A stretch of DNA of 64,000 nucleotides from Deltaproteobacteria bacterium (GTDB lineage Bacteria; Myxococcota_A; UBA9160; UBA4427): contig JAJDAO010000055.1 of NCBI GenBank assembly GCA_029261835.1, positions 1 through 64,000 of the forward strand, in the 5' to 3' direction. Below are positions 15,435-23,249 of this stretch, one piece after another. Within the stretch, counting starts at the first letter, position 1; every line of letters starts with the position of its first letter. The notes under the pieces are model-generated. The model did not search any database. It had not been told where the DNA came from and saw nothing but the letters and a program-made list of their open reading frames with translations. A program made the translations under genes and the position numbers.

Positions 15435-16121
15435 TCACGCCGATTGGCTCCCTTGACGCTCCTCGGCTACGTGGGAATCCGCCTCGCCTTCGTTGGAGCG
15501 GTAGAACGAAGTCCACATCTGCAGTCGCCGGCGTTCCGCCAGACGGGCGCGGGCGAGCGCGAGATCGTCCTCGTTCGTGGAGCGACTCACGAATTCATCG
15601 AGCAGATCGGCATAGCGAAAGGGATCGTCGGCCAGCATCAGGCCGAGGCGGTGAAACGTGGGATCCGTGGACGTGAGGAAGTTCTTGACAAGATCACGTT
15701 CGAGCCGCTCGCCCTCCTTTTGCTCGCAGAGGGAGGCCAAGAATGCACGGAGTGAGGTGACATCGGGCACGCGGAAGCTGAAGCCTCCGGGAAACTCGCT
15801 GATATGGTTCGCCATCGCCCCTGAGCGCAACCCGACCTCCGAAACCAATGATTGAAGCCCTTTCGTCAAACGAGATGAGAGGCTGGAGGGAAGCTGCCCG
15901 CGACCTCGATCGAGCCCATCGGGTAGCTGGTTACGCGACGGATCTTCGATGTTGCGCTTCATCACTTCCATCGTCGCACCCGAGCGCAGGCGGTTGTAGG
16001 CCAGCACTACTTCGAAGGCCTGCTTGAAGGCGTGACGGCTCGGAGGCCGCTCGTGGACCTCGATCTCTTCGATCGCCGTGTCGGTCTCGCGGACGGCGCC
16101 TTGAAGAGATCGCTCGCTCAT
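15435..16121 (-). CDS. Unrecognised helical protein of the operon (228 aa)
   Basis: I do not recognise it. The ATG at 16121 gives 228 residues and starts 8 bases after the upstream stop. A longer frame to 16187 would overlap the preceding gene. The protein is charged and largely helical: HAFKQAFEVVLAYNRLRSGA, RYADLLDEFVSRS and LALARARLAERRRLQMW. A short strand-turn segment (ISEFPGGFSFRVPDVTSL) lies in the middle. It has no cysteine pairs, membrane span or NTPase motif. Its place between the trypsin-type proteases and the RING-like gene suggests a pathway-specific adaptor or target. Confidence 0.55.
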   Translation of the reverse strand: MSERSLQGAVRETDTAIEEIEVHERPPSRHAFKQAFEVVLAYNRLRSGATMEVMKRNIEDPSRNQLPDGLDRGRGQLPSSLSSRLTKGLQSLVSEVGLRSGAMANHISEFPGGFSFRVPDVTSLRAFLASLCEQKEGERLERDLVKNFLTSTDPTFHRLGLMLADDPFRYADLLDEFVSRSTNEDDLALARARLAERRRLQMWTSFYRSNEGEADSHVAEERQGSQSA

Positions 16122-16128
16122 CGAATCA

Positions 16129-17043
16129 TCACCGGCGTGCGAATCGGCCACGGAATAACCCCTTCCACTTCTTCTCGATGTTCTCATCTCCGCGCGGCGT
16201 TACGGTGACCGCAAAGTCGTCGCCGTCGCGCACTCTCGGGGTGATGACAAAGTCGTCGTCATCGGGGGGAACCGACCCGTGTTGGCCATCGGAGGGCGCC
16301 GGAGGAGATGGATCGGTACGACACTCCTGACGAAGCTCCCGAATGAGCGGATTCAAGGTTGAGTGCCCAAACTCATCGAGCTTCTGAAGCGCGCAATCGG
16401 TCGCATCCTCGACAGTACAGGTCTGTAGTTCCTGGGGATCGGGAAGCTCGAAGTCTCCCCGCAGCCACTCCCTGATTCCGGAACAACAATCACGAAAAAA
16501 CAGGTCGAGTGGCGTGGGATATTCGTCCCAGATCTCTTGTTCGATTTCGCCGAAGAGCTTCACCCACTGAACTCTCAGCGTCTTGGCAAGATCTTCAAAC
16601 TCTTGCGTTCGAAACCGCTTCTGAGACTGATAGCTGATCGCGTGGCACATATAGGTGACGATACTGTGGGAATCAACAAGTGCTTCGCGGTGGGAGAGTC
16701 GAGGAGCGTATATCCGCGAGGACAGGTCTGGATCGCCCGGGTCAATTCGATTCGACAGGGTTGTGGCAATCAGCTTCGTCGGTTGATCTCCATTCCTTTT
16801 CCAGTGGGCGAACGCTCTCGCTGCAGACTCACCCCATTCGGCCTTCTCTCCGACATCAAAGGCGACCCAATTCGGCGAATCGGCGCCGTCGTTCACCAGG
16901 TCGAGATGTCCCTCGGCCTGCTCGGCTGATCTCACCGTCAGGAACCTGCCCTCTCCGATCGTGTGCTTTGCGGCATGGTGACAGAACTGCTGTAGCCAGT
17001 ACCCTTGGCATCGAACAATGAGAATGTCACGCTGCTCGGCCAT
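16129..17043 (-). CDS. Unrecognised protein with receiver-like N-terminus (304 aa)
   Basis: Residues 1-110 alternate strands and helices in a Rossmann or receiver-like order: RDILIVRCQGYWLQQF, NWVAFDVGEKAEW and TKLIATTLSNRID. I see no phosphoacceptor Asp pocket that I would trust. The middle is helical and Cys-containing (LFFRDCCSGIREWL). The last 60 residues are Pro/Asp-rich, contain two FxxTxxxRDGDDF-like stretches (FVITPRVRDGDDF, FAVTVTPRGDENI) and end in a basic tail. The start is 5 bases after the stop of the 543-aa protease gene. It could be a sensor or adaptor between the proteases and the conjugation genes, but this is inference from position. Confidence 0.55.
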   Translation of the reverse strand: MAEQRDILIVRCQGYWLQQFCHHAAKHTIGEGRFLTVRSAEQAEGHLDLVNDGADSPNWVAFDVGEKAEWGESAARAFAHWKRNGDQPTKLIATTLSNRIDPGDPDLSSRIYAPRLSHREALVDSHSIVTYMCHAISYQSQKRFRTQEFEDLAKTLRVQWVKLFGEIEQEIWDEYPTPLDLFFRDCCSGIREWLRGDFELPDPQELQTCTVEDATDCALQKLDEFGHSTLNPLIRELRQECRTDPSPPAPSDGQHGSVPPDDDDFVITPRVRDGDDFAVTVTPRGDENIEKKWKGLFRGRFARR

Positions 17044-17048
17044 CTTGT

Positions 17049-18680
17049 CTAGATCTCAAGGCCGTCGACGAAGCGGCGGATCGAATGTTCGACGTGGTGT
17101 GCATTCGTCCAAATCGGCTTCGAGATCTGGGAGAGTGGCTCAGTGAGTCCGCGTGCGGCGAGCATCTTTTCGCAAAAGTCCTCCAATACCGCGATCGGCA
17201 GCCGGTTCGACTCGACCGACTGTACACCGTCCGCAGTGTGTGTCGACTCTCCGAGAAGATAGATGGAGATGGGCAGGCGGCTCGTGTCATCGGGCCTTGT
17301 CGCGCTCACGATCTCGTCGATGGGGCGATTGAACCGGCTCCAGCCCGCCACGACTAACGCATCAAGCGTCCCGAGTTGACCGCACAGATCCAGCCACCTT
17401 TCCCGGCGGCGGGGAGCGCTACCGCGCCAGTTGAAGGGGAGGGACCAGAGTAGGTCGGTGGCCTCCCACAGCAGTGAGGCCTCTCTGAATTCGGCCTCTC
17501 GTTCAGGAGCGTCGTAGTCATGGAGTCGGTTGAACACTCGGCTGGCGCCATCATCCGTTGAGAGGTTGGCCTCGAAGGCGCCGCAAGCAATCACTTGACT
17601 GACGACATCTTCGGTGACGAGCTTGCCAAGGGCCGGTGCAATCCAGCTTTCCGTGTTGTGATTCGATGCCTTGAAGAAGACCGAGTAGAAGCCCCTAATG
17701 GCTCGTTCCGACAATCCGATCTTGCGATTTACGAAGCCCTCAAAGCCCGCCGCATCCTGCGCGAAGTTCGAGTCTGAAAGCCTCTGATGGAGCCGCGCGT
17801 TGTGTCCGAACACGTCTTCCGATACAGCGAGGCCGATCATCAGGCCGATCCGGAACGACTCCCGTGCTGCTCCTAGCGGATTCAGCTGAGTGACCACGTC
17901 GTCCACGGTTAGTTCGTCAAGCTCAAGCGGTAGTTGCGGCGGAGGCGAGTCCGGTCGCTCCAGTGAGAGCCCCGCCAGCGTCAGCAGCTCGCTTACGATC
18001 TTCCGGCCCAGTACTCGTCCTCGGGCGAATTTGTAGCGCGGGTCGGAGAGTGTCCTCCCCGTGTAGATCCCCAGGAACCTATCCCGGAGAAATGCAGGGC
18101 TGCCGCTGGTCCCTTCTTCGTATGGCTCCTTGAGGGAGTACCATCGGTCCGTGGCGTTGGGATTTTCGACCTCCCGCCGCCTCGAACTTGGACGAACAAT
18201 ACTCATCGCGAACGCTGGATCGAGCCCGTCCGCGCCCAACGGGTAACCGGAGATCGTGATTTCTTCGTCTGCCACCGCGGGAGGAGCAAGCCCCGATACA
18301 CATCGGTCATCAGCAGTTAGTAAGTTGCCCTCGTCGGCGAGGAGTGCGAGGTCGTTGAGGTCTTCGGGTAGTTGCCTCAGCCGCGTAGAATCGACCGTGA
18401 CGGACACGGAAGCGCCGTCGGTGTAGCCAACGCCGGCCGGCCAGGCTTGGATCCTTTCGGCGACCTCCGCATCTAGGTTGACGGCATGGCGCTCAATCTG
18501 CCGCGTGACGACATGAAGGCACGTCAGGATGATGGCAGTTTCAGCACCAGAGCGCCCGTAAGCTGCCAGGAGCACCCCAGAACCAAATTGACATTGGCCT
18601 GAAGCGAACGCCGCCTTGATCAGCACCGCGCTCTGTTCGCCAGGCGGCACGCCAGCCCTGCCGCTTCGACTATCCGGCAT
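17049..18680 (-). CDS. Trypsin-like serine protease with long C-terminal extension (543 aa)
   Basis: Residues 15-240 form a trypsin-like domain with His56 in ILTCLHVVT, Asp110 in EDLNDLALL and Ser192 in EGTSGSPAFL. There is no signal peptide, so it is a cytoplasmic protease of the conflict-associated type. Residues 265-543 contain several helical segments and a strand-helix unit (LDALVVAGWSRF, LPISIYLLGES). Trypsins fused to effector-associated or death-like domains are known in multi-component bacterial conflict systems, and this C-terminus may serve that interaction role, though I cannot name it. The ATG at 18680 has AAGGAG seven bases upstream. It overlaps the previous gene by 11 bases. 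Confidence 0.82.
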   Translation of the reverse strand: MPDSRSGRAGVPPGEQSAVLIKAAFASGQCQFGSGVLLAAYGRSGAETAIILTCLHVVTRQIERHAVNLDAEVAERIQAWPAGVGYTDGASVSVTVDSTRLRQLPEDLNDLALLADEGNLLTADDRCVSGLAPPAVADEEITISGYPLGADGLDPAFAMSIVRPSSRRREVENPNATDRWYSLKEPYEEGTSGSPAFLRDRFLGIYTGRTLSDPRYKFARGRVLGRKIVSELLTLAGLSLERPDSPPPQLPLELDELTVDDVVTQLNPLGAARESFRIGLMIGLAVSEDVFGHNARLHQRLSDSNFAQDAAGFEGFVNRKIGLSERAIRGFYSVFFKASNHNTESWIAPALGKLVTEDVVSQVIACGAFEANLSTDDGASRVFNRLHDYDAPEREAEFREASLLWEATDLLWSLPFNWRGSAPRRRERWLDLCGQLGTLDALVVAGWSRFNRPIDEIVSATRPDDTSRLPISIYLLGESTHTADGVQSVESNRLPIAVLEDFCEKMLAARGLTEPLSQISKPIWTNAHHVEHSIRRFVDGLEI

Positions 18681-19845
18681 CGGCGATCTCCTTGGCGAGA
18701 GCACCGGGCAGCGCTTCGAGAACCCACCAACTCGGCACTGCGTAGTTGGCTGGACCGAAGACCTGGGTCACGTCGTAGGCTCCGCTGAAATGGACCGCCA
18801 ACACCACTCCGATGTCATCGGGATCAACGTCACCCGGCTTGTTGGTCGCACCGGCATCGATCAGGGGGGAGCCGCTCGCGCCTCCCATCGTCGAGCAGTC
18901 GTGGCGGATTTCCTTCTCTTGTCCGCTCCAGTGGACGCAGCCCGGCATCAGATGCTTGAGCCCACTATGCGCGCAGTCGAAGACGCCGGATACGGCGGCG
19001 CCGCGATCCACCCGGGGATGACCGATCGCGTAGACGATTCGGCCTTCCAGGGAGCGGGGATCGAGACGAGAGTCCCGCAGCTTCAGGTGATGATCGCCGG
19101 CGTCGCGCAGACGGATGAGCGCGATGTCCGGACCCGACAAGCTGGGATCGATGTGGACGACGTCCTCGAACGCGATTGCGTGCGGCCTGTCGGCTCCTGC
19201 GACGCGGTCAAAACCCACCTGCCCCCCGCCCGGTACCACCGGCACCCACCGCAAGTCCCTTTGCCGGTAGAGCGCTACCGCAACGTGTCGATTTGTCGCG
19301 AACAGGTCCGGCGTCACTCGGAAGCCACTTCCGAGGTGGGCGCCAGTGGGATCCTCAACGCGTCCACACGCTCGCGCGTTGGCCATGATCGATCGCCCTG
19401 CCTCGTTCTGCCTCGGGAGCGCGCGCCGGAGCACCTTCTGCCATTCGTCACCGTCTGCCGAGAGCCTGCCGCGCACGTCTGGCCCGCTCTCTTCGTCGCG
19501 CGTGCTGAAGGGAACGGCGGGCCGGTAGCAGGCCATGACGATCGCTTCGAGGATATGGGCGTTCTTGAAGGCCAGGTCCTCCCGCGCGCCGGCATCCACC
19601 TCGGCCATTTCCTTCAAGACGAGTCGGGCTTGCTCCAAGCGCAGGCTTGCGATCTCGTCGAGGCGATGCTGGATTCTGTCGTCCAGGATCTGTCGGTCGA
19701 TCTGCGCGACGTAGACGTCCCGCACGTTCGCGCCTCGGCCTTCGCCAGCCTCTCGACCATGGCTGTGTCGCTGGAACTCGCCCTCGAGGGCAGCCAGCGC
19801 TGCTTCGGGTGCCTCCATCAGCTCGCTGAAACGGTGGCGGCTCAT
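18670..19845 (-). CDS. Trypsin-like serine protease with helical N-terminus (391 aa)
   Basis: The first 150 residues are helical and charged (ILDDRIQHRLDEIASLRLEQ). The trypsin-like domain follows with GSGFRVTPDLFATNRHVAV (His187), GPDIALIRL (Asp240) and MGGASGSPLI (Ser324). It lacks a signal peptide, so it is predicted to act inside the cell. The start ATG overlaps the AAA+ stop by four bases (ATGA), so the pair should be made in fixed ratio, as expected for an unfoldase and its protease or a regulator and its effector. Upstream in-frame residues before 19845 are Arg/Pro-rich shadow of the AAA+ gene and are rejected. Confidence 0.85.
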   Translation of the reverse strand: MSRHRFSELMEAPEAALAALEGEFQRHSHGREAGEGRGANVRDVYVAQIDRQILDDRIQHRLDEIASLRLEQARLVLKEMAEVDAGAREDLAFKNAHILEAIVMACYRPAVPFSTRDEESGPDVRGRLSADGDEWQKVLRRALPRQNEAGRSIMANARACGRVEDPTGAHLGSGFRVTPDLFATNRHVAVALYRQRDLRWVPVVPGGGQVGFDRVAGADRPHAIAFEDVVHIDPSLSGPDIALIRLRDAGDHHLKLRDSRLDPRSLEGRIVYAIGHPRVDRGAAVSGVFDCAHSGLKHLMPGCVHWSGQEKEIRHDCSTMGGASGSPLIDAGATNKPGDVDPDDIGVVLAVHFSGAYDVTQVFGPANYAVPSWWVLEALPGALAKEIADAG

Positions 19846-21920
19846 GCGCGCGCTCCGCGTTGCGGGGCGAAGCTGGCGATGACGTAGCGGGGCGTCTCCA
19901 TCCAGGCGTTGTCGGGAATCTTGCCGATCTTGGCCGTCGCCTCGGTTCGGCTGGACCGCTCTCCGGCATCGGAGACGAATGGGCGGTACTGGTCTTCGAT
20001 TTCGTCGGCCAGATCGCCGAGGTCCGCGGAGCGGAGGGCGCGAGTGGTTCCCGTCAGCCACTCGCGGACGTGCACGGGATTCTGCGATTCCCGGAGTGCG
20101 TCATGGACCAGGTCGCCGTCGAGTCTCAGATCCTCGTGGGAGTCGGCGTGCTGCTGCAGGTGGGAATCGACGGCGCGGTGAATGGCCTTTTCGATGTCGC
20201 CCGACGTCAGCCCACGCGACGTCTCGACCCACTCCTTGAGGGCCGGCTCCTCGGGTCGGACGGACGGGTCGAGCTTGGACAAGTGGACCTTGAGGACCCG
20301 TTCGCGAACGTCGTCTCCGGGCATCTCGACGAAGATGCGGTCGTCGAAGCGCCTCAACAGCGCCATGTCGACCCGAGAGAGGCTGTTGCTGCTCGCAAAC
20401 AAGACCACCAGGCGGTCGCTCTTCTGGATGCGATCCAGCTCCTGCAGGAAGTGTCCGACCAGGCTGGCGTGCCAGCTCTGCGAGCGGTCTCGGCTAGCGC
20501 CGAGCGCATCGATCTCGTCGATGAAGACGACGCACGGCTCCGAGGTCAGCGCCGAGTCGAAGAATGCGGTGATCGCCTTCTCTGACTCGCCCACGTACTT
20601 GTCCATGACCTCGTTGAGTCGCAGCGAACGAAAGGCGAGTTGCGTCCCGTGCGCCTTCAGGTACTCGCCGCGAAACGCCTCCACCGTATACGTCTTGCCG
20701 CAACCCGACGGGCCGAAGAGGAAGTAGGACTTGAACGGCGGGCGACCGAACTTCCGGTACTTCTCCTTGGTCTTACTGATGTCTCCCTCGCGAAACGTGG
20801 CTTCGAAGACCCCGAAGAGCCTTCCCTGGAAGGTGTCCTCGAGGTCGTATCCACCGACGTGGCCAAAGCTGGACGATCCGTACTTGCTCGCCGCATCGGC
20901 CGCATCCGAGTCTTCCGCATCCTTAATGCGAGGCAGGCGGGGGTGATCGGGGGCGATCGCGATCAGCTCGGCCAGGGTCGCGTCGGCCTCATCGTTGAGA
21001 CCATTCGCCTGGAGGCAAAACACCTTCGTGGCGAGGACCTCCGCGACCAGCTCGTCCCGGACGGACGGGCTCGGAAGAACCGCTGAGCGGATCTCGTGCT
21101 CGAGGCTCTCGCATGTCTTCTCGCACTTCGCCTCCTCTCCTGCCTCCACCTGTCGCTCGAGCTGATTGAGAGCGCCGGCCAAGGACGCGCCCAGGTGCAC
21201 GACGAGCATCTCCTCCGAGAGAAGACCGTAGTAGAGGGGAGAACGACCGATGGCTTTGAGGAGTCGATGAATCGCGGCCTCGTAGTCTTCGCGCAGATAG
21301 GAGTAGCTGCCGGCCAGAGCGAGCACGTCTGCGCACTCCTCTCCACCTCTCTCCAGAGCCGCTTCGATCGCGGCGGCAAACTCGGATCGGTTCCAGAATC
21401 CGCCCGAGTCTTCGAGAGCATGAGACCAAGCAAGGAAGAACGGAGTTTCCCACGTCTCCGGGTCGGCAGCTTCGGCGGCTTCGAAGTAGATGCGAGCGTC
21501 CGCGTATTCGCTGGCATCGAGCGCCTCGAGGCCCGCCCTCAGGTTCTGGTGCCAGCCCATGATCCCTGTACTCCACAGAAGGTAGCTGACAAGGTACCCG
21601 AGGTGAGCCTGCGCGAGAGCTGCCGGACTAACGCACTCTCGATAGGCCCGAGATGACTTGCAGGACAGTGCGGTGAGATCGCTTGCTGAGAGATCCTGAT
21701 TATATCTCTGTTCTTCAGAACAATCACAGAAGTCTTGCGGCTGATGGCGCCAGACACCTTGCTTCGATGGTACCGGAGGCTGATCGAGAAGAAGTAGGAT
21801 GGCAGCAAGAGCCGCAGGGTCGGTCGTCCCAAGACAGCGCTCGAGGTCGAACAGCTGAGCGCCCCCCTCCGGGGGGGAGGGGGGGCTTGAATCTGACCTG
21901 CCCCGAGAATCTTGATCCAT
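19842..21920 (-). CDS. TPR and AAA+ ATPase, 5' end disturbed by an IS (up to 692 aa)
   Basis: Residues about 125-330 are TPR-like helices (ADARIYFEAAEAADPETWET, REDYEAAIHRLLKAIGRSPL). A classic AAA module follows: Walker A LFGPSGCGKT (403-410), pore-loop-like KYVGESEKAI, Walker B CVVFIDEIDA (463-471), and LLRRFDDRIF with the arginine finger region. It resembles Cdc48/katanin-type AAA proteins, with a winged C-terminus. It is the first gene of the train and may unfold or remodel modified proteins for the downstream proteases. The ATG at 21920 lies inside the IS3-type left end and is followed by a G/C-run region, so the true N-terminus may be lost. Residues before about 30 should not be trusted. 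Confidence 0.85.
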   Translation of the reverse strand: MDQDSRGRSDSSPPSPPEGGAQLFDLERCLGTTDPAALAAILLLLDQPPVPSKQGVWRHQPQDFCDCSEEQRYNQDLSASDLTALSCKSSRAYRECVSPAALAQAHLGYLVSYLLWSTGIMGWHQNLRAGLEALDASEYADARIYFEAAEAADPETWETPFFLAWSHALEDSGGFWNRSEFAAAIEAALERGGEECADVLALAGSYSYLREDYEAAIHRLLKAIGRSPLYYGLLSEEMLVVHLGASLAGALNQLERQVEAGEEAKCEKTCESLEHEIRSAVLPSPSVRDELVAEVLATKVFCLQANGLNDEADATLAELIAIAPDHPRLPRIKDAEDSDAADAASKYGSSSFGHVGGYDLEDTFQGRLFGVFEATFREGDISKTKEKYRKFGRPPFKSYFLFGPSGCGKTYTVEAFRGEYLKAHGTQLAFRSLRLNEVMDKYVGESEKAITAFFDSALTSEPCVVFIDEIDALGASRDRSQSWHASLVGHFLQELDRIQKSDRLVVLFASSNSLSRVDMALLRRFDDRIFVEMPGDDVRERVLKVHLSKLDPSVRPEEPALKEWVETSRGLTSGDIEKAIHRAVDSHLQQHADSHEDLRLDGDLVHDALRESQNPVHVREWLTGTTRALRSADLGDLADEIEDQYRPFVSDAGERSSRTEATAKIGKIPDNAWMETPRYVIASFAPQRGARA
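21861..21886. repeat. C6/G7-A-G7 low-complexity tract at the AAA+ 5' end
   Basis: CCCCCCTCC is followed by seven G (21871-21877), an A, and seven G (21879-21885). It is coding for Ser/Pro/Gly in the AAA+ frame, eight bases from the IS3 left end. Such runs slip easily, so a length change would shift the N-terminal frame. Confidence 0.7.
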
Positions 21921-21971
21921 CCAGAAGATTAGAATCTGGCAGACTTCAACTCAAAGTGAGGGGAGTTCGCC

Positions 21972-22511
21972 ATGAAGAAATCGAAGTTCACGGAGCAACA
22001 GATCGCCTTTGCGCTGCGCCAGGCTGAGACGGGCACCAAGGTCAAGGAGATCGTTCGCAAGCTGGGTATTACCGAGCAGACGTTCTACCGCTGGAAGTGG
22101 AAGTACGGAGGCCTAGGACCATCAGAACTCCGCAAGCTGCGGCTACTCGAGGAAGAGAACAAGAAGCTGAAGCAGATAGTCGCCGACCTTTCCCTGGACA
22201 AGGCGATGCTTCAGGAAGTCATCGAAAACGACTCTGAAGGTCGCTCAGAAGCACCCCCACGTAGCGTTTCTGCAGGAGAGCTTCCAGGTCAGCGAACGCC
22301 GAGCCTGTCTCGCATTGCCATTGGCCCGCACCAGCTGTCGCTACCGGTCAGTCCGCAAGGATCCCACCGTTCTTCGGCAGCGAATCAGGGAACTCGCAGA
22401 GGCACGCGTTCGGTATGGCTACCGGCGAATCCACATCCTGCTTCGGCGAGAGGGCTTCAAGGTGAGCAAGCATCGCCTGTATCGCGAGGAGGGCCTGAGC
22501 CTGCGGCGTAG
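21972..22511 (+). CDS. IS3 OrfA (helix-turn-helix subunit), reads through its usual stop
   Basis: MKKSKFTEQQIAFALRQAET, then VREL-type helix-turn-helix VRKLGITEQTFYRWKWKYGG and the leucine zipper LRLLEEENKKLKQIVADLSL are textbook OrfA. The product normally ends near residue 88. Here the expected end would be VIEKRL-stop, but an A4 run near 22227 replaces A5, so the frame misses the stop and runs on as non-homologous sequence to 22511. It may be a one-base deletion or a base-calling error. Residues after about 86 are not meaningful. Confidence 0.75.
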   Translation: MKKSKFTEQQIAFALRQAETGTKVKEIVRKLGITEQTFYRWKWKYGGLGPSELRKLRLLEEENKKLKQIVADLSLDKAMLQEVIENDSEGRSEAPPRSVSAGELPGQRTPSLSRIAIGPHQLSLPVSPQGSHRSSAANQGTRRGTRSVWLPANPHPASARGLQGEQASPVSRGGPEPAA

Positions 22512-23079
22512 GCGGCCTAGACGACATGTCTCAGCTGCGCGCCGCACAGAGCGACCTGAACCTCATCAGAGAAACGAGAGCTGGTCCATGGACTTCGTCT
22601 CCGACAGCCCGTTCGACGGCCGAAGATTCCGAGCGCTGGCGTTGGTCGAGAACTTCAGTCGCGAATGCCTCGCGATTCGCGTCGGGCCGAAGCTGCATGG
22701 ATCCGACGTGGCGGAGGTCCTGGACCAGGTAGTCGAGGAGCTTGGCAAGCCTGAACGAATACTCCTGGACCATGGCCCGGAGTTCGTTTCGAAGGTGCTG
22801 GATCTCTGGGCCTACCAAGCCAAGGTCACACTGGATTCCTCTCGACCTGGAAGATCCACTGACAACGCGTACATCGAATCGTTCAACGGAAGCTTCCGCG
22901 ATGAGTGCTTGAACATGAACTGGTTCTTGTCTATGGAAGATGCGCGCGCCAAGATCGAGTCTTGGCGCAGGGGGTACAATGAATATCGCGCGCATAGCTC
23001 ACTCGGCGGGCGTGCACCATGTGAGATCGAGGGCTCCGGGGATTGGATGCCTCGAGCTGTCGAGAGGACCAGAATCTGA
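22225..23079 (+). CDS. IS3 OrfB, DDE transposase
   Basis: Integrase-core transposase. Coding similarity begins near 22225 (TLKVAQKHPHVAFLQESFQV, then SERRACLALPLARTSCRYRS). The first AUG-type start is at 22315. The DDE triad is visible in SWSMDFVSD, ILLDHGPEFVS and YIESFNGSFRDECLN, and the usual C-terminal block YRAHSSLGGRAPCEI is present. In IS3 elements OrfB is made by -1 frameshifting from OrfA. With the altered A run this relation is broken unless the base count is wrong. The catalytic residues are intact. Confidence 0.85.
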   Translation, partial: KTTLKVAQKHPHVAFLQESFQVSERRACLALPLARTSCRYRSVRKDPTVLRQRIRELAEARVRYGYRRIHILLRREGFKVSKHRLYREEGLSLRRRRPRRHVSAARRTERPEPHQRNESWSMDFVSDSPFDGRRFRALALVENFSRECLAIRVGPKLHGSDVAEVLDQVVEELGKPERILLDHGPEFVSKVLDLWAYQAKVTLDSSRPGRSTDNAYIESFNGSFRDECLNMNWFLSMEDARAKIESWRRGYNEYRAHSSLGGRAPCEIEGSGDWMPRAVERTRI

Positions 23080-23177
23080 CATTCTGATTGGACCCGTTTT
23101 CCGAGGCAGGTCATAGGAAAGCACGATTCAATTCACTATTTCAGTCACTTGTGAGTTAACTCCCCGCCCCAAAAAGG

Positions 23178-23249
23178 TGAGCCCGCGGGGACTCGAACCC
23201 CGAACCTAGAGATTAAAAGTCTCTTGCACTGCCATTGTGCTACGGGCCC
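23178..23249 (-). tRNA. tRNA-Lys (UUU)
   Basis: Reading the minus strand from 23249 gives a 7-bp acceptor stem (GGGCCCG with CGGGCTC, one G-U pair), a D arm (GCAC/GTGC), and an anticodon stem AGAGA/TCTCT with the loop CTTTTAA (anticodon TTT, complement of 23215-23217). The T arm contains GGTTCGAGTCCC. The discriminator is A, and CCA is not encoded. The 3' end faces the island. Confidence 0.93.

Larger units (their letters stand above)
21894..23113 (+). mobile_element. IS3-family insertion sequence, 1220 bp
   Basis: Terminal inverted repeats start TGACCTGCC at 21894 and, inverted, end at 23113 (TGACCTGCCCCGAGAA against TGACCTGCCTCGGAAA). Inside are orfA and orfB of the IS3 type. No 3-bp target repeat is evident (atc on the left, tag on the right). 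It sits between the 5' end of the AAA+ gene and tRNA-Lys. Confidence 0.85.
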
